DNA from: DATAUD01 sp035511075
Lineage (GTDB): Bacteria > Verrucomicrobiota > Verrucomicrobiia > Limisphaerales > Palsa-1400
Assembly: GCA_035511075.1 (NCBI GenBank)
Contig: DATKFW010000002.1
Span: 62,001-126,000 of the forward strand
DNA length: 64,000 nucleotides
Direction of reading: 5' to 3'
Made by a program: the position numbers and the translations under genes. Positions 35,771 through 44,584 of this stretch are shown piece by piece; within the stretch, counting starts at the first letter, position 1, and each line of letters starts with the position of its first letter. The notes beneath the pieces were generated by a model. The model searched no databases and was not told the origin of the DNA. It saw only the letters and a program-made list of their open reading frames with translations.

Positions 35771-36460
35771 TTACCGGACGGTTACTGCACGATCCTCGCT
35801 TGGAAGATCCTTTACGAGGGAATCAATGGTGGCCTGATCCACGCCGGCGGAACGGGCCGCCTCCTCCGACTTCTTCAGGTGGTGCCGCAACGCCGGCAGC
35901 GTGTTCTGGGCGTACTGTTTCACATCCTGCTCCTCAATGTCCGAGGCTGCCTTGTCAAAGCGTTTAAGACACTTGACATGGTCCTTGATCATGAGTGTGG
36001 TGTATTCTTTGTCAAAGTCCGCGTCATCGGCCCTTTGCAGCCGATTGACCTCATGCTGGTTCAACATGTCCAGTTTGGTCTCAAGGGTGATCCCGTGAGC
36101 CTGGGCAATCGATTGCACCAGCGCGAAGTTTGCCTGATGATCGGTGCTCATCATTGTAGCCAGGTCTTTGACCTGGGCGTTTTGCGACTTGCTCTCAGCC
36201 ACGTTCGCCATGGCGATCTCCGTTTGGTTCGCCTGCCCCGCGTCCTTCAGGAATTCCTTCGCCCGATGCGATAGGGTGGCGGAAGCCTCAGCGGCGGCCG
36301 ACGGCGGCGAAGTGGCGGGCGGTGGGTTGTTCTGGTCCGTGTTCTGCGCTTGGAGCGCGGACGCTGCGAAGAGCGCCGCACTGAGCGCGATACTGGCTTT
36401 TACGACGCGCGGCAAGCGCGCCTGATGTGTTTTATGTGTTTTCATAGTCTGTGTATTCAT
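35771..36460 (-). CDS. DUF4142 family periplasmic protein
   Basis: 229 residues. The start is fixed by AAAGGA six bases before the ATG at 36460. The signal peptide (VVKASIALSAALFAASALQAQ) is followed by a Pro/Ala-rich linker. The four-helix DUF4142 domain (~65-215) has EFLKDAGQANQTEIAMANVA and MSTDHQANFALVQSIAQAHG, with the conserved His/Glu pattern of this ferritin-like family. Role unknown; family members are often induced by stress. Monocistronic with its own terminator. Confidence 0.9.
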   Translation of the reverse strand: MNTQTMKTHKTHQARLPRVVKASIALSAALFAASALQAQNTDQNNPPPATSPPSAAAEASATLSHRAKEFLKDAGQANQTEIAMANVAESKSQNAQVKDLATMMSTDHQANFALVQSIAQAHGITLETKLDMLNQHEVNRLQRADDADFDKEYTTLMIKDHVKCLKRFDKAASDIEEQDVKQYAQNTLPALRHHLKKSEEAARSAGVDQATIDSLVKDLPSEDRAVTVR

Positions 36461-36768
36461 AGTCCGTCCTTTCGGTCAAGCAACATGGCTCTTGTGAGGG
36501 CGCTCCACAATGGGGGAGAAACCCGCCGTAAGCATGGGGGAGACACCCCCCGATCACTTTCCCCGTAGTGCAAGTGAGTCACTCGAAATTGACGACGCCT
36601 TCAATGACACTTCATCTGCCGCGGCAAGATAATTTGCGCACTTTGGGGAAGAATTACGCATGATTGACGGGTAGCGCCATGAACGACCCATTTGAAAACC
36701 CGGATGAAATTGAATTAAAAAGCACCTTTATGAATGACTTGAACCTCTCCCGAAAACCGGAGGCGCGG
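36461..36768. other. Divergent intergenic region between the DUF4142 gene and the large repeat protein
   Basis: Contains the leader of the DUF4142 gene on the left. Two direct repeats of the 10-mer ATGGGGGAGA, 29 bases apart (about 36512-36550), could be a protein-binding site. On the right an open stretch in frame with the next gene (ATG codons at 36679 and 36730) lacks ribosome binding sites and is judged untranslated. Confidence 0.4.
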
Positions 36769-39700
36769 ATGCGTCCCTGCAGTTTGCTGGCCTTGTTCCT
36801 ACTGGCTGGTTTGCCGGCTACGAGGGTGGCGCTGGCCGCCGATCTGGCTGCCACCAACAACCCCAGTGCCATCTCGTGGAACGAAATCGGCGCCAAGGTC
36901 GGCGCGAATTATCAGGGCGACGGGCTGGCCGTGACGCCGGACGGGTTCGCGGCGCGCCTGCACTGCGTATTCCAGCGCCTCGATGGCGAAGCAACACCCG
37001 AAGGCTTGTGGTTGACCTCGACTGTCACCAACACGGTGAGCGACCGTTTCCGTGTCACGGCTGTGGACGTGGGTCGGAAAGCGGCCAATGCCGCCTTCAA
37101 CTCTCCATTGGCGGAGGCGGGCAAAGTATCAGTCTGCGGCCAGACGGTCCGTTTGAGCCGCCCTGGGCTCACGGAAGAATACTCCGTGAGCATGGACGGC
37201 GTGCGGCAGGATTTCATCGTAGAAGTTTCCCCCGGGAGGGGCGAGCGCTGCGAGCCCCCAATCTCGCCTTTTCCCAACGCCTCCAGCCAACCAGATGGCG
37301 AGCTGGTGGTAAAACTGGCCGTGGACGGTGCGAAGGTGGAAACGGCTGCGGATGGCGCGCGGCTGGTATTGGCAAATTCCGGGCGGAAAATTGCCTACAG
37401 CCGCCTGCGCGTCACGGATGCCACGGGAAAAGAGTTGCCTGCCCGGATTGAAGTTTCATCGGTGGAAGACGAGGCAACAAGTCTCGACTCCTGGTGCGTG
37501 TTTGACAAAGACAATGAAGAACTGGCCATAGTGGTGAATGATGCAAATGCGGTCTATCCGGTGCGGATTGATCCCACTTTCAGCGATGCCAACTGGGTCA
37601 GCATGGGCGGTTTGACCGGGGTGAACGGCCTGGTCTACGCAACTGCGACAGATGTTTCGGGCAATCTTTATGTCGGCGGCCACTTCACGACTGCAGGCAG
37701 CATTGCCGCCAACTACGTCGCGCAATGGAACGGGACCGATTGGTCCGCCCTCGGTTCAGGAATGGGTGGCGGCTTTCCCGGTTACCCCGAGGTGTTGGCG
37801 CTGGCGGTGTCGGGCAGTAACTTGTATGCGGGCGGCCAGTTCACGACTGCGGGGGGAAACGCGGCCACTAACATCGCGCAATGGAACGGAACCAGTTGGT
37901 CGCCCCTCGGCGCGGGGGTAAACTACGATGTGTACGCGCTGGCGGTGTCGGGCAGCACGTTGTATGCGGGCGGCCAGTTCACGATTGCGGGCAGCAACGC
38001 GGCCATTGGCATAGCGCAATGGAGCGGCAGCACTTGGTCCGCCCTCGGTTCGGGCATTAACGGCTCAGTTAATGCGCTGGCGGTGTCGGGCAGCAGGTTA
38101 TATGCGGGCGGCCAGTTCACGATTGCGGGCGGAAACGAGGCCACTAACATCGCGCAGTGGGCCGGAAACAGTTGGTCTGCCCTCGGTTCGGGATTGAACA
38201 CCCAAGTTAATGCGCTGGCGGTATTGGGCGGCACGCTGTATGCCGGCGGCTCTTTTTCGACGGCGGGCGGCAGCGCGGCTAATTCCATTGCCCAATGGAA
38301 CGGAAACAGTTGGTCCGCCCTCGGTTCGGGGATGAACAGCCTAGTTAATGCGCTGGCGGTGTCGGGCAGCACGTTGTATGCGGGCGGCCTTTTCACCGCT
38401 GCGGGCGGCAACGTTGTCAGTGGCGTGGCGCAATGGAACGGGACCAATTGGTCGGCCCTAGGTTCGGAGATTAAAGACAACGAAGTATATGCACTGGCGG
38501 TGTCTGGCAGCACCTTGTATGCGGGCGGCGAGTTGTATGTGGGCGCCAACTATGCCAATAACATCGCCCAGTGGAACGGGACCAATTGGTCAACCCTCAA
38601 TTCGGGGGGAATTTCAGCCGTCGGCGCCAATGGATACGGCCCCTACGTAAATGCCCTGGCGGTTTTGAGCAACACGGTCTATGCGGGCGGCGTTTTCACG
38701 TTGGCGGGCAACATCGTGGCCAATAACATCGCGCAATGGAACGGGACCGGTTGGTCGGCCCTTGGTTCGGGGATTTCAGGCGGCAATGAAATTGGTCCTT
38801 CTGTGAATGCGCTGGCAGTATCGGGCAGCGCTCTCTACGTAGGCGGAGATTTTACGAATGCCGGCGGCATCGCCGCTAATTCCATCGCCCAGTGGAATGG
38901 GACCAATTGGTCGCCGCTTGCTTCGGGAATTTCAAGCGGCGACGAATTTGGTTCCCTCGTGAATGCGCTGGCGGTGTCGGGTAGCACGTTGTATGTGGGA
39001 GGCGAGTTTACGAATGCGGGGGGCATCGCGGCTGCTAATATCGCGCAATGGAACGGAACCAATTGGTCCTCCCTCGGTTCGGGGATTTTAGGCGCCGGCG
39101 GCGAATTTGGCGGCCCCTTCGTGTATGCACTGGCCCTTTCTGGCACTACATTGTATGCGGGCGGCAGTTTTTCGACGGCGGGAGGCAGCGCGGCTAATTT
39201 CGTTGCCCAATGGGACGGAAGCAGTTGGTCGCCCCTCGGTTCGGGCGTGAACGGTATTGTTTATGCGTTGGCGCTATCGAACAGCACGTTGTATGCGGGC
39301 GGCTCCTTCACGACAGCGGGCGGCAGCGCGGCCAATAACATCGCGCAATTGAACGCAAGCAGTTGGTCGCCCCTCGGTTCCGGGATTAACGGCTATGTGT
39401 ATGGGCTGGCAGTGTCGGGCAGCACGTTGTATGCGGGCGGCTCCTTCACGACTGCGGGCGGCAATTCGGCCAACAACATCGCTCAATGGGACGGGAGCAG
39501 TTGGTCGCCTCTTGGTTCGGGGATTTCCGGCGCCGGGGGCGATTTAGACGGCCCCTACGTGAATGCGCTGTTGGTGTCGGGCAGCACATTGTACGTGGGC
39601 GGTGATTTTACCACGGCAGGCACGAACGTGTCTGCCTACGCGGCCATGGCCAACTTGGCGGGAGCACCGGTTTCCCTCGCCATCGTCACCACCAACACGG

Positions 39701-39900
39701 CGTTTGGATTCACGAACGGCGTGTTTGGTTTCGACGTGTCAGGCCCATCCGGCTCCAGCGTGGTCATTCAGGCCAGCACGGACCTGCAAACCTGGATTCC
39801 GCTCCAAACCAATCTGCTCGGCAGCGGCCCGTTCTATTTCTCCGATTCGCAGTCCCCCGCCAACGTCCGGCGTTTCTACCGCGCCCAATTATCACCATGA
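36769..39900 (+). CDS. Large secreted protein with ~14 tandem 45-54-residue repeats and C-terminal module
   Basis: 1043 residues from ATG 36769, chosen because GGAGG stands five bases upstream and a signal peptide (LLALFLLAGLPATRVALAAD) follows directly. Residues ~30-275 are a non-repeated beta domain. From ~300 to ~975 there are 13 full and one partial repeat of the type NALAVSGSTLYAGGxFTTAG then AANNIAQWNGTxWSxLGSG, varying 45-54 residues through a Gly-rich insert. The pattern suggests a propeller or beta-solenoid. The last ~65 residues (SSVVIQASTDLQTWIPLQTN ... RRFYRAQLSP) are the shared C-terminal module. A dispersed 25-base repeat is embedded in frame near residue 160. Confidence 0.82.
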   Translation: MRPCSLLALFLLAGLPATRVALAADLAATNNPSAISWNEIGAKVGANYQGDGLAVTPDGFAARLHCVFQRLDGEATPEGLWLTSTVTNTVSDRFRVTAVDVGRKAANAAFNSPLAEAGKVSVCGQTVRLSRPGLTEEYSVSMDGVRQDFIVEVSPGRGERCEPPISPFPNASSQPDGELVVKLAVDGAKVETAADGARLVLANSGRKIAYSRLRVTDATGKELPARIEVSSVEDEATSLDSWCVFDKDNEELAIVVNDANAVYPVRIDPTFSDANWVSMGGLTGVNGLVYATATDVSGNLYVGGHFTTAGSIAANYVAQWNGTDWSALGSGMGGGFPGYPEVLALAVSGSNLYAGGQFTTAGGNAATNIAQWNGTSWSPLGAGVNYDVYALAVSGSTLYAGGQFTIAGSNAAIGIAQWSGSTWSALGSGINGSVNALAVSGSRLYAGGQFTIAGGNEATNIAQWAGNSWSALGSGLNTQVNALAVLGGTLYAGGSFSTAGGSAANSIAQWNGNSWSALGSGMNSLVNALAVSGSTLYAGGLFTAAGGNVVSGVAQWNGTNWSALGSEIKDNEVYALAVSGSTLYAGGELYVGANYANNIAQWNGTNWSTLNSGGISAVGANGYGPYVNALAVLSNTVYAGGVFTLAGNIVANNIAQWNGTGWSALGSGISGGNEIGPSVNALAVSGSALYVGGDFTNAGGIAANSIAQWNGTNWSPLASGISSGDEFGSLVNALAVSGSTLYVGGEFTNAGGIAAANIAQWNGTNWSSLGSGILGAGGEFGGPFVYALALSGTTLYAGGSFSTAGGSAANFVAQWDGSSWSPLGSGVNGIVYALALSNSTLYAGGSFTTAGGSAANNIAQLNASSWSPLGSGINGYVYGLAVSGSTLYAGGSFTTAGGNSANNIAQWDGSSWSPLGSGISGAGGDLDGPYVNALLVSGSTLYVGGDFTTAGTNVSAYAAMANLAGAPVSLAIVTTNTAFGFTNGVFGFDVSGPSGSSVVIQASTDLQTWIPLQTNLLGSGPFYFSDSQSPANVRRFYRAQLSP
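37233..37257 (+). repeat. Dispersed GC-rich repeat, copy 1 (inside a coding region)
   Basis: Core CGGGAGGGGCGAGCGCTGCG followed by AGCCC. It adds the in-frame peptide PGRGERCEP to the large repeat protein, in a loop between two beta segments. Further copies lie near 44.0, 48.1 and 50.4 kb. Confidence 0.7.
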
Positions 39901-40085
39901 ATCTCGATGTTTAAGCCGCGTGTTCGTGCGCCGCCGAAAACGACCCTGCAAAACGACCTTGCAAATCTGCGGAGAAGGGTGAATTTAAAGAAAAAGTTCC
40001 GCGCTGTCCGCGGGCAAGAAATCAAATGGGTATCCCGGCTTAATCTCGGGACTCATGAAAACGCTGATCCTAACCACGGTGTCAT

Positions 40086-41030
40086 ATGAAATCCAATGAC
40101 TCTTCTAACCTTCGCTCTGCAAGAATACCCCTGAACTTTGGAACCGGCGCCATCCCGGCTCTGGGTTTCGGAACTTTGATCCCGGACCCCGCTGAAACCA
40201 GGAGTGCGACCACCAACGCACTAAGGGTTGGCTTTCGTCACTTTGATTGTGCGGAACGATATCGGAATGAGCGGGAAGTGGGTGAGTCATTGCAGGCAGA
40301 GTTCGCAACTGGAGCTATCCCCCGTGAGGATGTATTCCTCACCACGAAGCTATGGAACACCAATCATCGCCCGGAACGTGTCGAGCCCGCGTTCGACGCG
40401 AGTTGCCAGCGCCTTGGAATTAGTTACCTGGACCTTTACCTGATCCACACCCCCTTCGCCTTTCAACCGGGGGACAACATGGATCCGCGAGACCAAAGTG
40501 GTAATATCATTTATGACCAGGGCGTCAGTCTCCTTGAAACCTGGAAAGCGATGGAAAGTCTCGCTGATCGGGGCAAGTGTGGAGCTATTGGATTATCCGA
40601 CGTCGTTCTTGAAAATCTGGTGCCCCTCTATGAAGCCGCGAGGATCAAACCGGCCGTGGTCCAGGTCGAATCGCATCCGTATCTGCCTCAGACGGAGCTG
40701 TTGGACTTCTGTAAGCAGAAGGGCATTGTTCTTTTGGCATTTGCGCCCTTGGGTCATGGAATGCGGCCCGGCCCGCTTGAAGACCCGGCAGTTCTGGTCA
40801 TCGCCCGGCAAAACTCTCTGACCCCGGCCCAGGTCCTGCTCGCCTGGGCGATCCAACGCGGAACCGCCGTCCTGACCACCGCGAAAACTCTGGATCGAGC
40901 TCGCGAGAACTACAACATCAGTGAAATTCCAGAAGATGCCGTTGACCAGATCAACCGGATTCAAACCAGAAGCAGGCTCAACTCGGTGATAGCGACCGGC
41001 GTACCAGGTTTCATCGCAAAAGGCGGCTGA
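40086..41030 (+). CDS. Aldo/keto reductase
   Basis: 314 residues, NADPH-dependent (alpha/beta)8 barrel of the cytoplasm. The full AKR catalytic tetrad is present: D54 and Y59 in FDCAERYR, K88 in TKLW, H121 in LIHTPF. A GFRHFDCA strand, GLSDV and the C-terminal cofactor part (TAKTLDRARENYNI) are typical. In the last motif the usual (I/V)P(K/R)S is replaced by LTTAKT, so 2'-phosphate binding may be altered. Likely substrate: small carbonyls; not determined. The gene stands alone. Confidence 0.92.
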   Translation: MKSNDSSNLRSARIPLNFGTGAIPALGFGTLIPDPAETRSATTNALRVGFRHFDCAERYRNEREVGESLQAEFATGAIPREDVFLTTKLWNTNHRPERVEPAFDASCQRLGISYLDLYLIHTPFAFQPGDNMDPRDQSGNIIYDQGVSLLETWKAMESLADRGKCGAIGLSDVVLENLVPLYEAARIKPAVVQVESHPYLPQTELLDFCKQKGIVLLAFAPLGHGMRPGPLEDPAVLVIARQNSLTPAQVLLAWAIQRGTAVLTTAKTLDRARENYNISEIPEDAVDQINRIQTRSRLNSVIATGVPGFIAKGG

Positions 41031-41132
41031 GGTTCAAGCCGCGCACGAAAGACAAAGCCGCCCTTGGAGAGGGCATGAATAAAGTCTCCTTGACGTAGGA
41101 ACAGCGCGTGCGAGTTGGGGTTTTTCTTGGCC

Positions 41133-41606
41133 TCAATAGCTGTCTTGCTGAAAAATTTTCTCCCAGACGATTTCCACATGACCCCACGGCGTATCGGCGT
41201 TAAGAATCAGTTTCCCGTCGTCAAACTGAAAATAGCGGACCTGATCCGAACCAACCACATTTGGAAACGAACTCCCCTCGATATGATGGATGACGGCGCC
41301 CTCATCCGCGTCAATTGTATAACTTCCAAAATAGCCGAAGTAGTTGCTCCATGCGGCGGCCTTTTCTTCATCCGTCGCGCGTCGCCAGTCGTCATGTGCA
41401 AATAGCGGCTGAGGTGTTCGCCTCAGTTGCGCCGACATGCGGCCAACCCGATCATATAACAGCAATCCCACCGCATCCTTGCCAAGAGGGTAACTGATCT
41501 CTCCCACGCGATGTTCCGTCAGCGAAACTAACCGCCATGCCCCAACCATCCATTCGCGCAGGTCTTTCGTATGAGTTTTTGTCATCATATTGTCACGTTT
41601 TCTCAT
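41133..41606 (-). CDS. Lipocalin-like domain protein
   Basis: 157 residues, no signal peptide. The order WMVGAWRLVSLTEHRVGEIS, PLGKDAVGLLLYDRVGRMSA, YFGYFGSYTIDADEGAVIHH and FQFDDGKLILNAD fits the Lipocalin_5 family (PF13924), a small beta-barrel of unknown ligand, sometimes found with polyketide or detoxification genes. The ATG at 41606 and the ATG pair at 41588 are both possible starts; neither has a strong ribosome binding site. It is convergent with the aldo/keto reductase. Confidence 0.8.
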   Translation of the reverse strand: MRKRDNMMTKTHTKDLREWMVGAWRLVSLTEHRVGEISYPLGKDAVGLLLYDRVGRMSAQLRRTPQPLFAHDDWRRATDEEKAAAWSNYFGYFGSYTIDADEGAVIHHIEGSSFPNVVGSDQVRYFQFDDGKLILNADTPWGHVEIVWEKIFQQDSY

Positions 41607-41996
41607 TTGCTATACCGAACCTTTTTGCACGCGCGTCACGCAGCGTTCTCCCGGCCTAGATACTTCGCTCCTAGTGATTGGAATCATGGCCGGTGCAATC
41701 ATAATCTCCCGGACTCAACGTGGCACAATTGTTTCCCCGGCGCAATCAGGCCGTCTCTTGGTAAATTCAGGACCAAACACCGCAGGCTTGGCGCTGGATC
41801 AGCCTTTGCGGTAATTGCCATTGCCATCGGCGTGGTTTTGTTCATACGATCCCGTCCTTTGCTTTGATGCCCGTGATAACAAAATGGATCAGCCGAAAAC
41901 CAGGAACGCTCGCCACCGTCTTTGACACCGGCGACGGGGTTCTCGCGGGAATGATCCTGAAATGGGCCTGGCTTTGATCGACCTTGACGCGGGTTC
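41607..41996. other. Region with degraded coding fragments
   Basis: No intact gene. On the plus strand two hydrophobic stretches in different frames, LLVIGIMAGAIIISR (~41670-41710) and AFAVIAIAIGVVLFIRSRPL (~41805-41864), could be the two helices of a small membrane protein broken by a frameshift near 41760. A 36-codon frame (41868-41978) starting MPVITKWISRKPGTL lies next to it. These may be remnants of genes upstream of the GH15 gene. Confidence 0.3.
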
Positions 41997-43784
41997 ATGA
42001 GCTATCCACCCATTGAAAACCACGGCATTATTGGTGACTTGAGGACGGCCGCCCTGGTTCGCAACGACGGCGCGATCGACTTCATGTGTTTTCCTTATTT
42101 CGATTCGCCGACCGTTTTTGCTTCTCTGCTTGACGCTCGCAAGGGTGGTTTTTTTCAGATCGAGCCTACGCCCGGGGATTTTCACCGCCATCAATCCTAT
42201 CGTCCGAACACAAATATTTTGGACACCACATTTCGATCCGCTCACGCCACCGCGATTGTTTCTGACTTCATGACCGTTGAGCAATCCGGAGATCGCCATT
42301 GTCTCGTGCGACGCGTCGAAACCGTCCGGGGAGAAGTTCCGTTCCAGGCCGTCTGCGCCCCCAAATTCGGTTACGCAAACGTGGGACACAAAGTCGAAAA
42401 GAAACCAAAGGGAATCCTGTTCATTCCCAACAGAGCGGCTATGCCGCCCATGCTCTTGCGCGCCAGCGTGCCTTTGGGCCACGCAAACGGCGAGGCCCGC
42501 GCGCGGTTTCTTTTACGCGCGGGGCAGTCGGCGTGGTTTATCCTCGAAGAATTTTCGTCGGGTTTGGAGTCGGCAGACGCGCATTGGGTTTCGCGCGCCC
42601 TGGAGAAAACCCGCCGCTATTGGCAATCATGGGTCGCGCGGTCCACTTACCGCGGGCGGTGGCAGGAAATGGTCAATCGTTCCGCCCTGACCCTCGCGTT
42701 GCTCATGTCAAAACGGGATGGTTCCATCGTCGCGGCTCCAACCTTCGGTTTGCCCGAATGGCCGGGCGCCGGCCGAAATTGGGACTATCGCTTTACGTGG
42801 GTTCGAGACGCCTCGTTCGCGCTCGATGCCTTTCTTCAACTCGGCTACACAAACGAAGCGCGCGCGATTATGGGGTGGCTGGACAAGCGCTGTCGTCAAT
42901 CCATCCCCGAAAAACCGTTGCAAGTTGTTTACCGATTGAACGGATCTCGGAAGCTCTCCGAACGGACGTTGGACAACTTGGAGGGCTACGAAGGCTCGCG
43001 CCCCGTTCGAATCGGCAACGCGGCTTGCGGTCAACTTCAACTCGACATCTACGGCGAATTCATCGATGCGGTTTACTTATTTGACCAGCAGCACAAGGCC
43101 ATCTCTCCGGAATTTTGGCGGCACATCCATCGGCTTGTCGAATGGGTCTGCCAGAATTGGAATCGTGTAGACGACAGCATTTGGGAAATTCGTAACGGCG
43201 CCCTGCCCTTTTTATATTCCCGCGCCATGTGCTGGGTCACGGTGGACCGCGCCATAAAACTAGCCCGGCGCCGTTCGTTTCCTGCGCCTCTCGATCGTTG
43301 GAACTCTGTCCGCGAGCGCATTCACAGGACTTTTTACTCCACCTTTTGGAACCCGAAACTCAAATCATTCGTGCAATATCACGGCGCAAAAATTGTGGAT
43401 GCCTCGATGCTGCTGCTGCCCGGGGTTAATTTCATCGCTTCATCGGATTCCCGATGGCGATTAACACTAAAGGCCATCGAGAAACATCTTGTCACAGATT
43501 GCTTCGTCTACCGCTACCTGCCGTTCACTTCCTACACAGGACGCACGGCGAGTGAAGGCACGTTTTCCGCCTGTTCATTCTGGTATGTTGAAGCTTTGGC
43601 CGACGCAAACAAGTTGGTCAAAGCCCGGTCGATATTTGAAAAATTCCTGGGCCATGCCAACGAACTCGGTCTATACGCCGAACAATTGGGACCACAAGGC
43701 GAGCATTTGGGAAACTTCCCTCAAGCCCTCTCCCACATTTCCCTAATCCGCGCCGCCTGCAATCTTAACGAACGGCTGGCATGA
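41997..43784 (+). CDS. Glycoside hydrolase family 15 (glucoamylase/trehalase-like)
   Basis: 595 residues, cytoplasmic, normal length for bacterial GH15-like enzymes. The N-terminal beta-sandwich begins YPPIENHGIIGDLRTAALV with DGAIDFMCFPYFDSPTVFAS. The (alpha/alpha)6 barrel follows with LPEWPGAGRNWDYRFTWVRD, NLEGYEGSRPVRIGNAACGQ, and RTASEGTFSACSFWYVEAL near the end, which carries a candidate catalytic Glu. Homologues hydrolyse trehalose, dextran or maltooligosaccharides; the substrate here is undetermined. No sugar transporter or trehalose-synthesis gene is adjacent. Confidence 0.93.
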   Translation: MSYPPIENHGIIGDLRTAALVRNDGAIDFMCFPYFDSPTVFASLLDARKGGFFQIEPTPGDFHRHQSYRPNTNILDTTFRSAHATAIVSDFMTVEQSGDRHCLVRRVETVRGEVPFQAVCAPKFGYANVGHKVEKKPKGILFIPNRAAMPPMLLRASVPLGHANGEARARFLLRAGQSAWFILEEFSSGLESADAHWVSRALEKTRRYWQSWVARSTYRGRWQEMVNRSALTLALLMSKRDGSIVAAPTFGLPEWPGAGRNWDYRFTWVRDASFALDAFLQLGYTNEARAIMGWLDKRCRQSIPEKPLQVVYRLNGSRKLSERTLDNLEGYEGSRPVRIGNAACGQLQLDIYGEFIDAVYLFDQQHKAISPEFWRHIHRLVEWVCQNWNRVDDSIWEIRNGALPFLYSRAMCWVTVDRAIKLARRRSFPAPLDRWNSVRERIHRTFYSTFWNPKLKSFVQYHGAKIVDASMLLLPGVNFIASSDSRWRLTLKAIEKHLVTDCFVYRYLPFTSYTGRTASEGTFSACSFWYVEALADANKLVKARSIFEKFLGHANELGLYAEQLGPQGEHLGNFPQALSHISLIRAACNLNERLA

Positions 43785-43813
43785 TTAATTCCTACTTCGC
43801 GTCCTCCGTTGCC
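43784..43813. repeat. 30-bp direct repeat, copy A
   Basis: ATTAATTCCTACTTCGCGTC and ten further bases, repeated at 44483-44512 with 26 of 30 matches. On the minus strand it reads as a protein tail ATEDAK followed by stop. The two copies bracket the degraded DUF2442 region. Confidence 0.6.
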
Positions 43814-43991
43814 TTGGTGTGCGAGTTGGCCTTCGCCTTTTGCCCGCCGCATTCATGAACAAGCCATTCGCTTGAACCTGTCGCGCTGGAGTCCAGCAAT
43901 GGTTTCAGCCGGGGGGAAGGGCGCATTCAAGCAGTTTTTGAACGGTAAGAGAACTCGGATTGAACTGGTCCGGCGAAAGAATCGGGAGAAG

Positions 43992-44018
43992 CGGGAGGGG
44001 CGAGCGCCTGCGAGCCCC
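43992..44018 (+). repeat. Dispersed GC-rich repeat, copy 2
   Basis: CGGGAGGGGCGAGCGCCTGC plus GAGCCCC, one base longer than copy 1. It stands between the GH15 gene and the broken DUF2442 gene, outside any intact gene. Confidence 0.65.
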
Positions 44019-44070
44019 ACTTCAATTTGGCTCACCTGCTAACCGCAGGTATTACCCTTGCAAAAATGGC

Positions 44071-44383
44071 ATGACGAGCTTGGTGATTGACAGCGCAGCC
44101 AGCAGAGCGACGGCCGTCCGATTGACTGACGACACTCTGGTTGTTGATTTGGCCGATGGCCGCACTGTCTCCTGTGCCGCTGGCCTGGTATCCCCGATTG
44201 TTGCATGGTTCCCCGGCTAAACGCGCCAACCACAGGTTTATCGGCCAGGGTGAAGGAATTCATTGGCCTGATCTGGACGAAGATGTCAGTGTAGAGAACA
44301 TCCTGGCCGGCCGAGTGTCAGGCGAATCCTCGAAATCCTTTGAGCGATGGCTCCAAACCCGTTCAAGCAGCCCTGTTCGCTGA
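44071..44383 (+). pseudogene. DUF2442 gene broken by a frameshift
   Basis: Frame 1 reads LADGRTVS; after one extra base at about 44173 the other frame continues VPLAWYPRLLHG, then GEGIHWPDLDEDVSVENILA and ESSKSFERWL, to a stop at 44383. Removing the base restores the DUF2442 signature. DUF2442 proteins are small and usually paired with an upstream DUF4160 gene in a toxin-antitoxin-like arrangement. No DUF4160 gene is left here. Confidence 0.82.
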
Positions 44384-44432
44384 AACTCAAAGAGTGAAGC
44401 GGAAAATCTGACCGGTGATCGACCTTCGGCGG

Positions 44433-44482
44433 ACCGCCAGCGCCGTGCAACGCTCCGCCTGCCCGTCCGGCGTATGCGCCGC
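44433..44482 (-). pseudogene. Fragment of a phage large-terminase gene
   Basis: On the minus strand this reads AAHTPDGQAERCTALAVRR, matching AAHTPDGHADRCTALALAV near the C-terminus of the intact large terminase 2.3 kb to the right. At DNA level 43 of 46 bases agree. Nothing else of the terminase is left here. The restriction-modification genes lie between fragment and intact gene. Confidence 0.75.
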
Positions 44483-44512
44483 ATTAATTATTACTTCGCC
44501 TCCTCCGTTTCC
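44483..44512. repeat. 30-bp direct repeat, copy B
   Basis: Second copy of the repeat at 43784-43813. It is directly joined to the terminase fragment at 44433-44482. On the minus strand it reads as a protein tail ETEEAK followed by stop. Confidence 0.6.
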
Positions 44513-44584
44513 GCATGTCCGTGTTATCATGCTTGTTTTGGAACTTTCCTTGAAATGTAAGCGATTTTAGGTTTTTATGGGTTC

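Noticed and set aside
37620..39650. CRISPR-like regular repetition
   Set aside because: The period reflects in-frame protein repeats of 45-54 codons, with no identical short repeats separated by unique spacers. No cas genes or CRISPR array were seen in the window.
39907..40089. 60-codon frame between the large repeat protein and the aldo/keto reductase
   Set aside because: Basic, no motif, no ribosome binding site, overlaps the reductase start.
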